64,000 nt of DNA from Flavobacterium piscisymbiosum. Lineage in GTDB: Bacteria > Bacteroidota > Bacteroidia > Flavobacteriales > Flavobacteriaceae. Shown piece after piece: positions 27,006 through 38,117 of this stretch. The DNA is taken from positions 5,456,001-5,520,000 of the forward strand of contig NZ_JAJJMM010000001.1 of the NCBI RefSeq assembly GCF_020905295.1, in the 5' to 3' direction. The position numbers and the translations under genes were made by a program. Under the pieces are notes generated by a model that had not been told where the DNA came from, ran no database searches, and saw nothing but the letters and a program-made list of their open reading frames with translations. Numbering within the stretch: the first letter of the stretch is position 1; each line of letters opens with the position of its first letter.

Positions 27006-28583
27006 TTAGAAATTTGGAGCATCAACGTCCCACCAGGTTCTAGTTCCGCCAGTATCAGGTCCTCCAAGTTTTGCAAGACCTGTTGCTACCCCTCCAGGGT
27101 TTCCATCTTTTTCAGTAGAAACAAAAGGCATTCTTCTTACACCTAATTCAGTACTAATTAAACCAGCACTTTGATTATTAAGAATTGGCAATAATTTAGG
27201 GTAACCTGTTCTACGGTGATCAGACCAAGCTTCGTAACCGTCAGGAAAGTTCGCGATCCATTTTTGAGTAATGATTTTTTGCAATTTTACTTCATTGCTT
27301 GCTGTTTCATCCCAGGCAACGGTAACTTTGTTTACAGCTACACCATTGTTAAACGAAGCAACCGGATCTATATAATCTTTAGCCATTTTTACATTATTTG
27401 CAATATAATCAGCAGCACCACCAGTAGAAAGCTGATCGAAAGATGCATTGATACCTGCTTTATACAATGTTGCAGCATCACCGCCCATATTCCAACCTCT
27501 TAAAGCTCCTTCAGCTCTTAAGAAATAAATTTCAGCAGCATTCAGCCAAACTACTTGTTTGTCTTCATTTATTATTTTACCAAAATTTGAAAATTCCTGA
27601 TGTAACGTTTTATCTCCCATAATTCCTCCAGTACGTATTCCTTTGTATTGTCCAGGAAATTGCATAGATTCTTTAAAATAAACTTTCATTCTAGGATCGT
27701 CGTAACCTCCCATGATAGACTCCATATCTGCAGACATGCGGCTGTCATTATATTCCCCAGATGCTACATTAAGAGGATGTTGCGATACATTTTTGGTAAC
27801 GATAAAACTATCTGAAGCAAATTTCATTACGCCAAATTTTTGACTCATCGCTTTTTCAGCTTCTGCTTTAGCTAGTGCAGGACTCACTTTTACAATACGC
27901 ATCGCTAATCTTAAACGCAATGAATTAGCATAAATAACCCATCTTGCATAACTTCCTTTATATGTTGAACGATCTATATTTGTAAAAGAACTTTTCTCTC
28001 CGGCGTCGATTCTTTTTGTTAATTCTTCTACGGCAAAGTCTAAGTCTTTAAACATAAATCCGTAAACTTCTTCCTGAGAATCGTATGCAATTGTTGCATC
28101 GGTAGTACCAAACTTTGAGTACACTATTGGTCCCCAGGCATCTGCCATTTTATGTAAAGTCTGGACTTTAATAATTAAGGCAAGAGCATAAAACTCATCA
28201 TATTTACCTTTAGATTCTCTTTCTACTTTATAGAAATTTGCCATAACTTGTGCATAAGCAGCTTCCCAGCACCAAATATTCCAGTTATCAGAAATTGCAT
28301 ACGAAAGGTTATTAGCTCCATCAAAACCCGGAGCCGCGGTGTATCCGCCCCAGTTATTTGCAGATAAGTCATTCGCTACCTGGTATTTCCAACCCGGAAC
28401 ATTTACCATTACGTTATCGAACATGGTTTTAAAAGGACCATTAATATGGTTAAAGTCCTGTGTTGTTTCCTCATAAGTAAAACCATCAGGATTACTATTA
28501 ACCTGATCAAAATTATCTGTACAACCAACCAAGGCTAAAAGACCAAAACAGATTAATGATTTTTTTATATTATTTGTTTTCAT
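27006..28583 (-). CDS. SusD-like chitooligosaccharide-binding lipoprotein (pair 1)
   Basis: The 525-residue protein has a lipoprotein signal with Cys in LLALVGCTDNFDQVN. It belongs to the SusD-like_2 group: N-terminal TPR-like helices, GGYTAAPGF, YARWVIYANSLRLRLAMRI, and the C-terminal W....PDGYEAWSDHRRTGYPKLLP signature. SusD proteins sit on the outer surface over the SusC channel and capture oligosaccharides. It follows its SusC partner by 11 bp, so the two are translated from one transcript. Confidence 0.95.
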   Translation of the reverse strand: MKTNNIKKSLICFGLLALVGCTDNFDQVNSNPDGFTYEETTQDFNHINGPFKTMFDNVMVNVPGWKYQVANDLSANNWGGYTAAPGFDGANNLSYAISDNWNIWCWEAAYAQVMANFYKVERESKGKYDEFYALALIIKVQTLHKMADAWGPIVYSKFGTTDATIAYDSQEEVYGFMFKDLDFAVEELTKRIDAGEKSSFTNIDRSTYKGSYARWVIYANSLRLRLAMRIVKVSPALAKAEAEKAMSQKFGVMKFASDSFIVTKNVSQHPLNVASGEYNDSRMSADMESIMGGYDDPRMKVYFKESMQFPGQYKGIRTGGIMGDKTLHQEFSNFGKIINEDKQVVWLNAAEIYFLRAEGALRGWNMGGDAATLYKAGINASFDQLSTGGAADYIANNVKMAKDYIDPVASFNNGVAVNKVTVAWDETASNEVKLQKIITQKWIANFPDGYEAWSDHRRTGYPKLLPILNNQSAGLISTELGVRRMPFVSTEKDGNPGGVATGLAKLGGPDTGGTRTWWDVDAPNF

Positions 28584-28594
28584 GATATTTTAAA

Positions 28595-31500
28595 TTAGAA
28601 AGTTACATTTAAATTAAGACCAATACTTCTAGTTGATGGTAAACCATAAATATCAACTCCTTGTAAACCTTGACCTGTACTTAAAGCAATGTTTGGATCA
28701 AATGGTGCATCTTTATAAATAAAGAATAAATTTCTTGCGATTAATGATAAAGTTGCTGTATTCACAAATGGAAGTACTTTTTTATTAAAAGTATAACCTA
28801 ATGAAACCTCTCTTAAACTTACATTTGTAGCATCATATACATATTCAGCTGTAGCACCATTAACCCCGGCAACTGTAGTATAATATTGCTCAGCAGGCAT
28901 AGACGTTACTTTTGTACCATCAGGTTTCACTGCATTTACAGCAACACCACCTGCATTTCTTGCATCTCCACTTCTTTTTGATACTCCATAAAAATCATTC
29001 ATAGATTCTGTAATACTCATTACATCACCACCAAAACGTCCGTCTATTAAGAAGTTCGCTGTAAAAGCTCCAAATTTAAATGTGTTTGACCATCCTAACA
29101 TAAAATCAGGATTTGCATTACCTACTTCGCGCAATCCAGCTTCTAACGCTACATTTCCTTTATCATCTAAAACAATTTCTCCCTGATCGTTTTTGACAAT
29201 ATGTTTTCCTTCAATAACTCCAAATGGTTTTCCTTCAGTTAAAACATATCTGTAATTGATATTGTTTACAGGAGTCAATGGAATTGTACCTCCTAATTCC
29301 TCAGGAATTTCTTTAACTTTATTTCTGTTTTGAGAATAGTTGATTGTTGTATCCCATGAAAATTTATCTCCGGCAATGATTTTTCCGGTAAGAACAACCT
29401 CAAAACCTTTGTTTTCGATACTTCCTGCATTAATTCCGTAATTCGTATAACCGTAAGGATTTGTTGCAGGTGCAGGAATCTGAATGTATTGATTTTTAGT
29501 TTCTGAATTGTAATACGAAATTTCAAAACCTAATCTGTTATTAAACATTCTCCACTCAGTACCAAATTCAAATTCTGATTTTAGTTCTGGTTTTAATCCA
29601 TCACCTGGTCTTGGTCCTACCGTAGGAGGAATAAGGTTACCTCCTTGAACAGTTGATTTCGGTGAAGTTACGAAAGCAGAAACGTCATTACCCACTTGAG
29701 CATATGTTCCTCTCACTTTTCCGAAGTTAATCCAGTCTGGCATAGTAGTCATTTCGCTTAAAAGAGCTGTAACCCCTACAGATGGATAAAAATATGACCC
29801 TGTATCTGTATTTACTAAAGTAGAGGACCAGTCGTTACGTCCTGTAACGTCTAAATATAACATGTTTTTATAACCAAAAGTTGCAGAACCAAAGATCGAC
29901 TGAACTTCTCTGGAAGAACCTGTAGCCTGAAGACTTAGATTATCTAGTCCTGATGCTTCTCCAAAATTTCCTAATGTAAACAAGTTAGCGTTAACAAGTC
30001 CGCCAACAATACCAGAATCTAAAGTAGTCGATTGATTTGCTAATGTGTTATTGATACTTGCTCCTACGATAGCATTAAAGCTAAAATCTTCGTTGAAGTT
30101 AGTATTAATTTTAGCAATCAAATCTCCGTAACGCTGTGTGCTTAATGTTCCAACGTTTATATATCTACCGTTTATATTAGATAAAGAAGTATTGGTTGTA
30201 GCATAAATCTTTTTATCATAATCGTTTTCAACTCTATTGTAGCTATATCTTGCAGCAATGCTTAACCAATTGTTTGCTTTGTATTCTAAAGCTAAATTTC
30301 CGTTGAAGAAATTATCTTTATCAACAGATTTGTTTCTATTGATTAACCAATAAGGATTCTGAACATAAATATCAGCATTTGGTGCACTGTAAAAGTTTTG
30401 ACCGTATAGGTTTCTAGAAGGAATAAATGTTTCGAAATTATCTTTATAATAATTAAAGTCATTTCCTCTTTGGAACAAATAAACTCCCGTTAATGGGTTT
30501 GAGTAAAGTCCGTTTACAGGTCTGTTATCAATAGTTTGGCTTGTATATTTTGCATCAGCAGAAACAGTTAATTTATTATCGAAAAATTTACCTGTCTGGC
30601 GGATTCCAAAGTTGTTTTTCTTTAAGCCGTTCCCTTCAATAACTCCTGAAGCAGATGTGTTAGCGTAAGATAAACTTGTTGAAGAAACATCTGTTCCAGT
30701 TGTAAAGGCAGCAGAAGTAATTTGTGTAACTCCCGTATTAAAGAAGTCTTTTACAAAATCATTTGATGATACTTTTCCTCCCCAAGATTTTTGTGCATTT
30801 GCTGTTCCATATTCATACTGAAATTCTGGTAATGAATGAACAGATTCAAAAGTAGTAACAGAAGACACAGCTAAATTAGATGTGTTTTCTTTCGTCTTTT
30901 TAGAAGACAATAAGATAACTCCATTTGCTCCCTGAGATCCGTATAATACAGAAGCTGCTGCACCTTTAAGTACAGTCATTCCTTCGTAGTCGTCTGGATT
31001 AATCAAAGAAACAACATCTCCTCCATCACGGTTACCTCCGGCAGTACTACCAAATGAATCGTTTGAAGCATTATAATTACCCTGCTGATTTGAAGAACCA
31101 TTATATAAAGGAATACCATCAATAACGTAAAGTGGCTGGCTGTTCATAATAGAAGAGTTACCACGGATAAGTACCTTAGTAGATCCTCCAGTACCTCCAG
31201 AACTTTTTGTTACAGCAACACCGGCAATTTTACCAGCAATTGTATTGATAACGTTGGCATCTTTTACACGAGTTAGTTCTTCTCCTTTAAGTTCCTGAGC
31301 CGAATAAGTTAATGATTTTCTAGTTTTCTTAAGACCTAATGAAGTTACAACAACCTCCGTAAGAGCATTTGATGCTGCAACAGCCATTTTAACATTAATT
31401 GTAGCGGCATCGCCTACAACTATTTTTTGAGTTTCAAGACCTACATAAGTAAAAACTAAAGTCTGTCCTTTTTGTACTTCAACTGTGTACAAACCATCAA

Positions 31501-31660
31501 AATCGGTAGTAGCACCTTTTTGACCTCCTTGTACTGCAACGGACGCCCCTGGCAACGGCAACCCATCAGAATCTGTAATCACACCTTTGACACTCTTTAC
31601 TTGTGCAAGAGAAACTTGCGCCGTAAAAACAATCATAAAGATTAAGAAAATTTTTTTCAT
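28595..31660 (-). CDS. SusC/RagA-type TonB-dependent outer-membrane transporter (pair 1)
   Basis: The 1021-residue protein has a signal peptide (FTAQVSLA|Q), an N-terminal carboxypeptidase-regulatory-like domain ([21 protein letters not shown]), a plug domain ([10 protein letters not shown]...[38 protein letters not shown]) and a 22-strand barrel ending in LNLNVTF with terminal Phe. It imports chitooligosaccharides over the outer membrane with TonB energy. It heads the transcript for susD and probably nagB, GH20 and chiA. A conserved 30-bp element lies 83 bp upstream. Confidence 0.96.
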   Translation of the reverse strand: MKKIFLIFMIVFTAQVSLAQVKSVKGVITDSDGLPLPGASVAVQGGQKGATTDFDGLYTVEVQKGQTLVFTYVGLETQKIVVGDAATINVKMAVAASNALTEVVVTSLGLKKTRKSLTYSAQELKGEELTRVKDANVINTIAGKIAGVAVTKSSGGTGGSTKVLIRGNSSIMNSQPLYVIDGIPLYNGSSNQQGNYNASNDSFGSTAGGNRDGGDVVSLINPDDYEGMTVLKGAAASVLYGSQGANGVILLSSKKTKENTSNLAVSSVTTFESVHSLPEFQYEYGTANAQKSWGGKVSSNDFVKDFFNTGVTQITSAAFTTGTDVSSTSLSYANTSASGVIEGNGLKKNNFGIRQTGKFFDNKLTVSADAKYTSQTIDNRPVNGLYSNPLTGVYLFQRGNDFNYYKDNFETFIPSRNLYGQNFYSAPNADIYVQNPYWLINRNKSVDKDNFFNGNLALEYKANNWLSIAARYSYNRVENDYDKKIYATTNTSLSNINGRYINVGTLSTQRYGDLIAKINTNFNEDFSFNAIVGASINNTLANQSTTLDSGIVGGLVNANLFTLGNFGEASGLDNLSLQATGSSREVQSIFGSATFGYKNMLYLDVTGRNDWSSTLVNTDTGSYFYPSVGVTALLSEMTTMPDWINFGKVRGTYAQVGNDVSAFVTSPKSTVQGGNLIPPTVGPRPGDGLKPELKSEFEFGTEWRMFNNRLGFEISYYNSETKNQYIQIPAPATNPYGYTNYGINAGSIENKGFEVVLTGKIIAGDKFSWDTTINYSQNRNKVKEIPEELGGTIPLTPVNNINYRYVLTEGKPFGVIEGKHIVKNDQGEIVLDDKGNVALEAGLREVGNANPDFMLGWSNTFKFGAFTANFLIDGRFGGDVMSITESMNDFYGVSKRSGDARNAGGVAVNAVKPDGTKVTSMPAEQYYTTVAGVNGATAEYVYDATNVSLREVSLGYTFNKKVLPFVNTATLSLIARNLFFIYKDAPFDPNIALSTGQGLQGVDIYGLPSTRSIGLNLNVTF

Positions 31661-32011
31661 GTTTATTTATTTTGTTAGTTATGGTGTAAATTTATTCTTA
31701 AGGGATTGTTAAAAAAAATAATTTATACAAACAGCTTCAAATTTTAAACCAACGACATAAAACAATCAACAATACGTTTCACGAAAACGTTTTCAAATTG
31801 ATATATAGATTGTATTTATCCTATTTATTAATATTTTACGCAGACATTTTACTTATTTACTGAAAAATCATCATTTACAATAAAAACCTAATAATGTGAG
31901 TTTTACAACAAAAAACACTTTAAAAAAGGGTAATTATTCAATAAAACAGAAATTTTAGAATAGTTAAAATCTTATTAATTTAAAGAACCTGTATTTATAT
32001 ATTTTTTGAAT
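31661..32011. other. Gene-free control region upstream of susC (pair 1)
   Basis: This AT-rich region holds the conserved regulatory element at 31744-31789 and the susC leader. Beyond that (31800-32011) I see only AT-rich sequence lacking a clear terminator for the GH18 gene. Confidence 0.6.
31744..31789 (-). promoter_or_regulatory. Conserved regulatory element upstream of susC (pair 1)
   Basis: On the minus strand the core is ATTGTTGA-N11-CGTTGGTTTAA (31773-31744), and 46 bp including the CGTTTTCG side are 42/46 identical to the element before the other susC. The core also precedes the permease gene at 39907-39936. Promoter-like bases follow at the same distance in all three. It is a likely binding site for the adjacent LytTR regulator. 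Confidence 0.75.
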
Positions 32012-33037
32012 TTAGTTGCCACACAATCCTGTAGTCTTTACTTTTAAGCTTGTATATTTTTTATGGATTACATCTAATAAAGAATATTCGCCAAAAGAAT
32101 CCTGAGCTATTTCCCAAATCATTATTCCTCCAGTGTTTTGAGAAGCAAATTCTACTTTTTTAGCAATCGTAGATTTTCCGTTGTAATATATTTTACCCAG
32201 TTCGTCCTGATCTGCAAATTGAGTTCCTGCTAGTATAATCTCATTATAAGTTGAACTTGTAACATCAGGATAAGTAAAATTGTAACCGTAAAAAGGCACA
32301 CCAAGCGTTAATTTATCAGTGGGTACATTTTGAAGTTTATGCCAAAAATCAATTCCTTCTTTGGCAAACTCAAAAGAACTGTGCTGCCCTGGCTTATCAG
32401 GAGACCATGGCCCAGTACTATCGTAAGCCATTATATTAATAAAGTCGAATGCATTTAATGCTTCCTGAGTTATATTTTCGAAACGGGAATTATTAGGCAA
32501 AGCTGCTGTTAATAATTTTTTATGCTCTGTAAGGCTCTTTTTTAATTCAATTACAAAACCACTATATCCTGAGGTTACAGCGTTCCATTCGAGATCGACA
32601 TCTACTCCATCCAACTGATGCACTTCGACAAAGCTGACGATGTTCTGAATTAAAGCTGGCCTGTTTTCTGGCTTATCTATTAAAAAAGACCAATTTGATG
32701 CCAGTTCTTCTGATATGACTCCACCGGCGAGTGAAATACTAATTATAATTTTAGGATTAACGGATTTTGCATATTTAACCAAACCATCAAGATCTCCGTT
32801 AAATAATATATTGCCATTTTTATCCGGATTTGCAAACGCTATATTAAGATGTGTTAATTGACAAAATTGAATAGAAGTCATTTTACCGAAATTATCCGAA
32901 GATAAATAACCTACAACTCTTGCTGTTTTTGTTTTTGAATTTTCAGGATCTGATTGTTTTTCTGTCGAACAACTGTATGCTGAAAAAAGAGAACTTATAA
33001 AAAAAAGGATGCCTAACAAGGCTTTATTTTTTATCAT
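32012..33037 (-). CDS. GH18 lipoprotein (surface chitinase of the locus)
   Basis: The 341-residue protein has a lipoprotein signal (SLFSAYSC, Cys23) followed by one GH18 domain. The catalytic motif LDGVDVDLEW places the acid/base Glu at residue 150 with Asp143, 146 and 148 in the DxxDxDxE pattern. Other GH18 features are RVVGYLSS, IISISLAGG (chitin-binding strand), INIMAYDSTGPW and GIMIWEIAQDS. It probably sits on the outer surface or the periplasmic face and shortens chitin chains for the SusC/D importers. It lies downstream of the second SusC/D pair on the same strand, 89 bp after susD. Confidence 0.95.
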   Translation of the reverse strand: MIKNKALLGILFFISSLFSAYSCSTEKQSDPENSKTKTARVVGYLSSDNFGKMTSIQFCQLTHLNIAFANPDKNGNILFNGDLDGLVKYAKSVNPKIIISISLAGGVISEELASNWSFLIDKPENRPALIQNIVSFVEVHQLDGVDVDLEWNAVTSGYSGFVIELKKSLTEHKKLLTAALPNNSRFENITQEALNAFDFINIMAYDSTGPWSPDKPGQHSSFEFAKEGIDFWHKLQNVPTDKLTLGVPFYGYNFTYPDVTSSTYNEIILAGTQFADQDELGKIYYNGKSTIAKKVEFASQNTGGIMIWEIAQDSFGEYSLLDVIHKKYTSLKVKTTGLCGN

Positions 33038-33126
33038 AATTTTTAATTTAAACTTGTTGTTTTTAATTTTAATTAGAATGAAAATAACACCTTATTAGGC
33101 ATAACTTTATATTTGAGACTTATTTT

Positions 33127-34647
33127 TTAGTTTACATCCCACCAAACTTTACCAAACCAGTCATTCTTTCCTCCTAATCTAGCTAAAGCTTCCTGATAAT
33201 TTTTTTCATTTTTTTGTAGTTCATCACTTGGATAGTACAAACGTGTTGGCACAATACCACCAGTTCCTGAATCTGAATTTGTTATTGGTATTAAGTGAGG
33301 ATATCCTGTTCTTCTCCAGTTCGAGTATCCTTCAATACTATTAAATAGATAGGTAATCCAAATTTGTGTTCCAATTTGTTCTTTTTCTGTACCCGGCAAT
33401 AAAGGTTTCGCATTTACATAAGCATCAATGCTTGCCTGACTTGCAGGAGCCGCACCATAAATAGACAATTGTTTAATTCCTGCCTCAACACCTTTTTTGT
33501 AATATTCTGCAGCAGAACCTGAAACCCATCCTCTAAAAGCAGCTTCTGCTAATAACAATTGGCTTTCTGAATAACTTACGTGCAAGAACGGAGTTGTTCT
33601 TAATTTTAAATAAGGTTGTATACCAGATGCTGAATTTGATCCTCCGGAAAGCTCCCATCTAAACACTCCCGGTTTAACCCCTTCGTACAATGTTTCTCCC
33701 GGTTGCAGTGGCGCACCCGCAACTATACTACTACTGGTTTTAGGAGTAGCGATCATAGTCAATCTTGGATCTCCGTTATTTTTTAAATAATCTATTAGTA
33801 ATGAACTAAAATGATCTCCCTGCTCATTTCCTATAAAACCATAAGACAATCCGTTTCCTCTATAGTCCAATCTGGCAGGATCATCACTAAAAGGAAAATC
33901 TAAATGTTGCATAATACAGTTATCATCATTGCTTTCAAAAACGCCATTTTGCAATGCTGCTTTTGCTTGTTTTTCTGCTTCGGCCGGGCTTACTTCAGAA
34001 ATTCTCATCGCCGCACGCAAACGCATAGTGTTGGCTAATTTTTTCCATTTTGAAACATCGCCTTTATAAAATAAATCTCCTTTTATTAGATCTTTTCCAA
34101 CATTTAATTGATTATAGGCTTCTTCTAGTTCTCTAAAAAATGAAGCATAAATATCTTGTTGTTTATCATATTTAGGCGTTACAATTCCTTTAGAAAAAGC
34201 CAGACCTGCTTCTGAATAAGGTACATCTCCATAAATATCTGTTAATCGCTGTGCCACCATTACTTTCATAATTTTAGCAACTGCATTCATATTTACAGCC
34301 GAAGCATCTTTTCCGGTTACATCCAGAATATCTACAACACTTTTCATTTCATGAGCATATACGTTTCTCCATAAAGCTACCGCATATTCCTCTGAATTAT
34401 TAAATTTACCACCGTAGTTTGTTACTGCCCAGGAACCAGAGTAATGCTGTACAAAACCTCCGGCATATATTAAATTGGTTCTATGTTGATAGTATCCATC
34501 TCCAGACATACACAATTGGGTAAATGAAAGCTGACCTGCCGGATTTGCAGATAACGCCACAGGGTCTTTTTCCAGTTCGTCAAAATTTTCTGTACAGCCA
34601 ACTACCGTAAAAACTGCAAGCATGGCTATTATATATTTGATTTTCAT
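33127..34647 (-). CDS. SusD-like lipoprotein (pair 2)
   Basis: The 506-residue protein carries a lipoprotein signal (MLAVFTVVGCTENFDELEKDP) and the SusD-like_2 pattern: GGFVQHYSGSW, KKLANTMRLRAAMRI, LLLAEAAFRGW, and the C-terminal EGYSNWRRTGYPHLIP signature. It differs clearly from the first SusD in loop regions, suggesting a different oligosaccharide length or position preference. It follows its SusC partner by 11 bp, the same spacing as in pair 1. Confidence 0.95.
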   Translation of the reverse strand: MKIKYIIAMLAVFTVVGCTENFDELEKDPVALSANPAGQLSFTQLCMSGDGYYQHRTNLIYAGGFVQHYSGSWAVTNYGGKFNNSEEYAVALWRNVYAHEMKSVVDILDVTGKDASAVNMNAVAKIMKVMVAQRLTDIYGDVPYSEAGLAFSKGIVTPKYDKQQDIYASFFRELEEAYNQLNVGKDLIKGDLFYKGDVSKWKKLANTMRLRAAMRISEVSPAEAEKQAKAALQNGVFESNDDNCIMQHLDFPFSDDPARLDYRGNGLSYGFIGNEQGDHFSSLLIDYLKNNGDPRLTMIATPKTSSSIVAGAPLQPGETLYEGVKPGVFRWELSGGSNSASGIQPYLKLRTTPFLHVSYSESQLLLAEAAFRGWVSGSAAEYYKKGVEAGIKQLSIYGAAPASQASIDAYVNAKPLLPGTEKEQIGTQIWITYLFNSIEGYSNWRRTGYPHLIPITNSDSGTGGIVPTRLYYPSDELQKNEKNYQEALARLGGKNDWFGKVWWDVN

Positions 34648-34658
34648 AATCTACTTTT

Positions 34659-37600
34659 TTAGAATGTAATTTTAATATTAAAACCATACGATTGTCTTGA
34701 TGGTAATGAACCATATTCAAAACCTTGTCCGTTTCCTGAAGTATACATAGACTCCGGATCAATGTTTGGTAAATCTTTATTGAATGTCAATAAGTTTCTT
34801 CCAAATACAGAAACATAAATTGAGTTTATTTTTGCTCCGCCAAAAACACTTTTAGGTATATTATACCCTAAACTTACCTCTCTTAATTTTACATACGAAG
34901 CATCATAAATAAATGGTGCCGGAGTAGCATCTGTAACATTTCTCCAATATTCCTGAGGATCTACAGGTTTGGTATTTTTTACATAAACAGGATTCTGAGC
35001 CGTTCCTGTATTTACTACTCCATTTGCCACATAACCACCTGTAGGAACCCAACTATTGATGTCGAAATTAGGATCATTTGCAGCAGCTTGTGTTCTTGCA
35101 GCGATATACGCATCTCTTCCCTCTGTAGTAACATCTAATAATCCTCTCATTGCAGCAACTGAATTTGTCATAGAATATACATCCATACCAAATTTCATAT
35201 CTAATAAAAACTGAAGCGTGATTCCTTTATAAGTAAATCTATTGGTTAAACCCGCTGCCCAATCCGGAACTCCTTTTCCTAAAACTACTTTATTATCTGT
35301 ATATACAGGCATACCTTGTGCATTTACAATCATTTCTCCTGAAGGTGTTCTTTCAAAATCTCTTCCAATGATAGTACCGTATTTTCCACCAACCTGAGCA
35401 ACAATCGCTGCGTTAGCCCAACGAGCCTCAGAAATTGTGTATGTATTAATTTCAGGATGTAAAGAAAGAATTGAGTTTTTATTTCTCGAATAGTTTAAGT
35501 CAATTCCCCATTCAAAGTCTTTCGTTTTTATTGGTGAACCAGATAAAAAGACCTCAATACCTTCGTTACGCAATTCACCGGCATTTACAGAAAGATATTC
35601 ATATCCTGATGTTGATGAAGATGCTAAATCAAGAGTTTGATCAGATGTATCTTCACGATACACAGTTATATCAGCTTTTAATCTATTTTTAAAGAAAGCT
35701 GTTTCTAAACCAAACTCGATTCCTTTTTTCGTTTGAAAAGTCAGGTTTGCATTTGGTGCCGATGTATTCTTAACATTTACCACACTTTGTCCGTCGTAAG
35801 AAGAATAAGTAGTATAGTTTAATGCATTTTTATAAGCCCCCGGAGCATTAGAAACTTTTGCCCACGAAGCTCTTAATTTTCCATAAGAAAAAGTATCACC
35901 CTGAATGTTAAATGCATCCGAGAATACAAATCCTAATGAAGCTCCAGGATAGAAAGCATCCTTATTAATAACGCTAAACCAGTCATTTCTTCCTGTAAAC
36001 TCAGCATATAGATACCCTTTATAATCCAATTTTGCAGAACCGTAAACAGAATTTGTTCTTGTTCTTGTTTCTATTGGTGCATTTATTGTCTGCGTTGAAA
36101 AATTACTAATAAACTCTGTTCCCGGCTGAATAATATTGGTTCCCTCACTAGAATTTTCAGATCTTCTAAAATCTCTTCTGGTTGCTCCTAAAATTCCTGA
36201 AAAAGTCAGATCATTAGCTAATTTAATTCCGCTAAAAGTCGCAATGATATCCGTATTCATTTCAGAAACGGTGATATCACCTACTCTAAGATAACCAGTA
36301 TCTCTTCCAGGCCATGTACTTCCAGGCACCATAAAATCTTTAGAATCAAAAATGTAAGTATCTAAACCAGTTCTAAAAGTCAGCGCAACCCATTTTTCTA
36401 GTTGATACGTTCCGGCAACATTCCCGGTAAAACGATTTTTCTTAGAAGTATTGTGGTTTGCATCTACAGTTAAATAAGGATTCAATTGATAAATATTATT
36501 GTTCCATTTATAAACTTCTCCAGTCTCCGGATTTCCATAATTTTTCAACCACGCCTGATCAATATTTGGCGCCAGACCACTTAAAGAATACCCCACATTG
36601 TTTGGTGAATCACCCAGTCCAGGTCGGTTATTTGTAGTCTCTACCATATAATTTACATTAGCATCTAAAGTAAATTTATCTGATTTTAATGTCACGTTTA
36701 AACTAGCATTGTTTCTTTCTAAACCAGAATTAGGAACAACATCATCATTTTTTAAGTTATTAAATCCAAAACGAAGAAATGCATTTTCACTTCCTCCAGA
36801 AAGTGCAATTCCGTTTGTTGTTGTAACACCGGTCTTGAAAAAATCCTGAATATTATTTTCAACTCTTGCGTAAGGTCGCATAGAACCATCAAATATTTTT
36901 ACTTGTGTTCCTACACTATTTGAAAATTTAGGTCCCCAGGCACTGGTCGTATATCCGTAAACTTCACTAGGTGCTTTTGTAGGATCTGGCAAAACTCCAT
37001 GACCTCCCGTACCATATTCAGTTTGAAAATCATCATATTTTGCATTTACACGGTCAAAACTAACACCACTCATTAATTCGACTTGTAATTTTCCTTTGCT
37101 TCCTTTTTTAGTTGTAATTAAAATTACCCCGTTTAACGCTCTTGAACCATATAAAGCTGATGCAGCTGCACCTTTTAATACAGTAAGACTTTCAATATCA
37201 TTTGGGTTAAGACTTGAAATTCCGTCTCCGTTATCTCTTCCGTCGAACCATTTACTGGCTCCGGCAGTGTCATTATTCAAACCTGAGTTATCAATAGGAA
37301 CTCCATCAACAATATAAAGTGGCTGGTTACTCTCACCTATACTTGAAATTCCTCTAATAATAACTCTGGAGCTTCCTCCAACTCCTGTGGCAGGCATAGA
37401 AATATCAACACCGGCAATTTTACCTGAAAGTGCCGACGCTACATTTGTTGTAATCACCTTATTAAGCTGATCACCTTTAATGTCCTGAACTGCATAACCC
37501 AATTCTTTTTTCTGTCTCTTGATACCTAATGCGGTAACAACAACTTCGTTTAGATTTTGTGCATCTTCTGTGAGCACAACATTTACTGTAGCTGATTGTG

Positions 37601-37847
37601 TTACAGTAACTTTCTCAGTTTTGATTCCGATAAACGAAAAAACAAGCACATCTCCTGCAGATGCTTGTATCGTAAATTTTCCGTCATAATCAGACTGGGT
37701 TGCGGTTTTCGTACCCTGAATAATAATACTTACTCCCGGCAGCGGCAATCCGTTTTGATCGCTAACTAAGCCTTTGACTGTTTTTACCTGAGCAAGCGAG
37801 AGCTGCGCCGTAAATACAACCATAAAGATTAACATAATTCTTTTCAT
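34659..37847 (-). CDS. SusC/RagA-type TonB-dependent transporter (pair 2)
   Basis: The start at 37847 (MKRIMLIFMVVFTAQLSLA|Q) gives 1062 residues; a longer frame to 37898 adds no signal-like sequence. The order is signal peptide, carboxypeptidase-regulatory-like domain (KGLVSDQNGLPLPGVSI), plug (VVVTALGIKRQKK...RVIIRGISSIGESNQPLYIVDG; ALYGSRALNGVILITTK) and barrel ending in FNIKITF. It is a distinct paralogue of the pair 1 protein. It begins the transcript for susD and the GH18 lipoprotein. The same conserved element as in pair 1 lies 84 bp upstream. Confidence 0.96.
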   Translation of the reverse strand: MKRIMLIFMVVFTAQLSLAQVKTVKGLVSDQNGLPLPGVSIIIQGTKTATQSDYDGKFTIQASAGDVLVFSFIGIKTEKVTVTQSATVNVVLTEDAQNLNEVVVTALGIKRQKKELGYAVQDIKGDQLNKVITTNVASALSGKIAGVDISMPATGVGGSSRVIIRGISSIGESNQPLYIVDGVPIDNSGLNNDTAGASKWFDGRDNGDGISSLNPNDIESLTVLKGAAASALYGSRALNGVILITTKKGSKGKLQVELMSGVSFDRVNAKYDDFQTEYGTGGHGVLPDPTKAPSEVYGYTTSAWGPKFSNSVGTQVKIFDGSMRPYARVENNIQDFFKTGVTTTNGIALSGGSENAFLRFGFNNLKNDDVVPNSGLERNNASLNVTLKSDKFTLDANVNYMVETTNNRPGLGDSPNNVGYSLSGLAPNIDQAWLKNYGNPETGEVYKWNNNIYQLNPYLTVDANHNTSKKNRFTGNVAGTYQLEKWVALTFRTGLDTYIFDSKDFMVPGSTWPGRDTGYLRVGDITVSEMNTDIIATFSGIKLANDLTFSGILGATRRDFRRSENSSEGTNIIQPGTEFISNFSTQTINAPIETRTRTNSVYGSAKLDYKGYLYAEFTGRNDWFSVINKDAFYPGASLGFVFSDAFNIQGDTFSYGKLRASWAKVSNAPGAYKNALNYTTYSSYDGQSVVNVKNTSAPNANLTFQTKKGIEFGLETAFFKNRLKADITVYREDTSDQTLDLASSSTSGYEYLSVNAGELRNEGIEVFLSGSPIKTKDFEWGIDLNYSRNKNSILSLHPEINTYTISEARWANAAIVAQVGGKYGTIIGRDFERTPSGEMIVNAQGMPVYTDNKVVLGKGVPDWAAGLTNRFTYKGITLQFLLDMKFGMDVYSMTNSVAAMRGLLDVTTEGRDAYIAARTQAAANDPNFDINSWVPTGGYVANGVVNTGTAQNPVYVKNTKPVDPQEYWRNVTDATPAPFIYDASYVKLREVSLGYNIPKSVFGGAKINSIYVSVFGRNLLTFNKDLPNIDPESMYTSGNGQGFEYGSLPSRQSYGFNIKITF

Positions 37848-37931
37848 TTTAACATGGTTTTGTTGGTTAAGCGATAAATTTATTGTTAAAATTAACATAA
37901 ATAAAACATTTTAAACATACAGCACAAAACC

Positions 37932-37977
37932 TTAAACGAACGACACAAAACAATCAACAATATGTTTTACGAAAACG
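37932..37977 (-). promoter_or_regulatory. Conserved regulatory element upstream of susC (pair 2)
   Basis: The minus-strand core is ATTGTTGA-N11-CGTTCGTTTAA (37961-37932), with one base different from the other two copies. A TATGTTTA box (7 of 8 to TAnnTTTG) lies just downstream. The element is between susC and the divergent two-component genes. Confidence 0.75.
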
Positions 37978-38117
37978 ATATCCCACATAAATAATATAAA
38001 ATATGTCTTTTTTTATAAAATTTTATTCAAAAGAATTGTGTTTTACCCAGTAATTGTTTAAAGTTGCACAATATTTCCCACCAAGAAATTATACAACCCT
38101 AAATCACCAAATTAAAG

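Noticed and set aside
31744..31789. Canonical 21-bp-spaced LytTR direct repeats
   Set aside because: The best internal repeat (NTNGTTGNTT) has a 17-bp period, not the usual two helical turns, so the LytTR assignment rests on location and conservation only.
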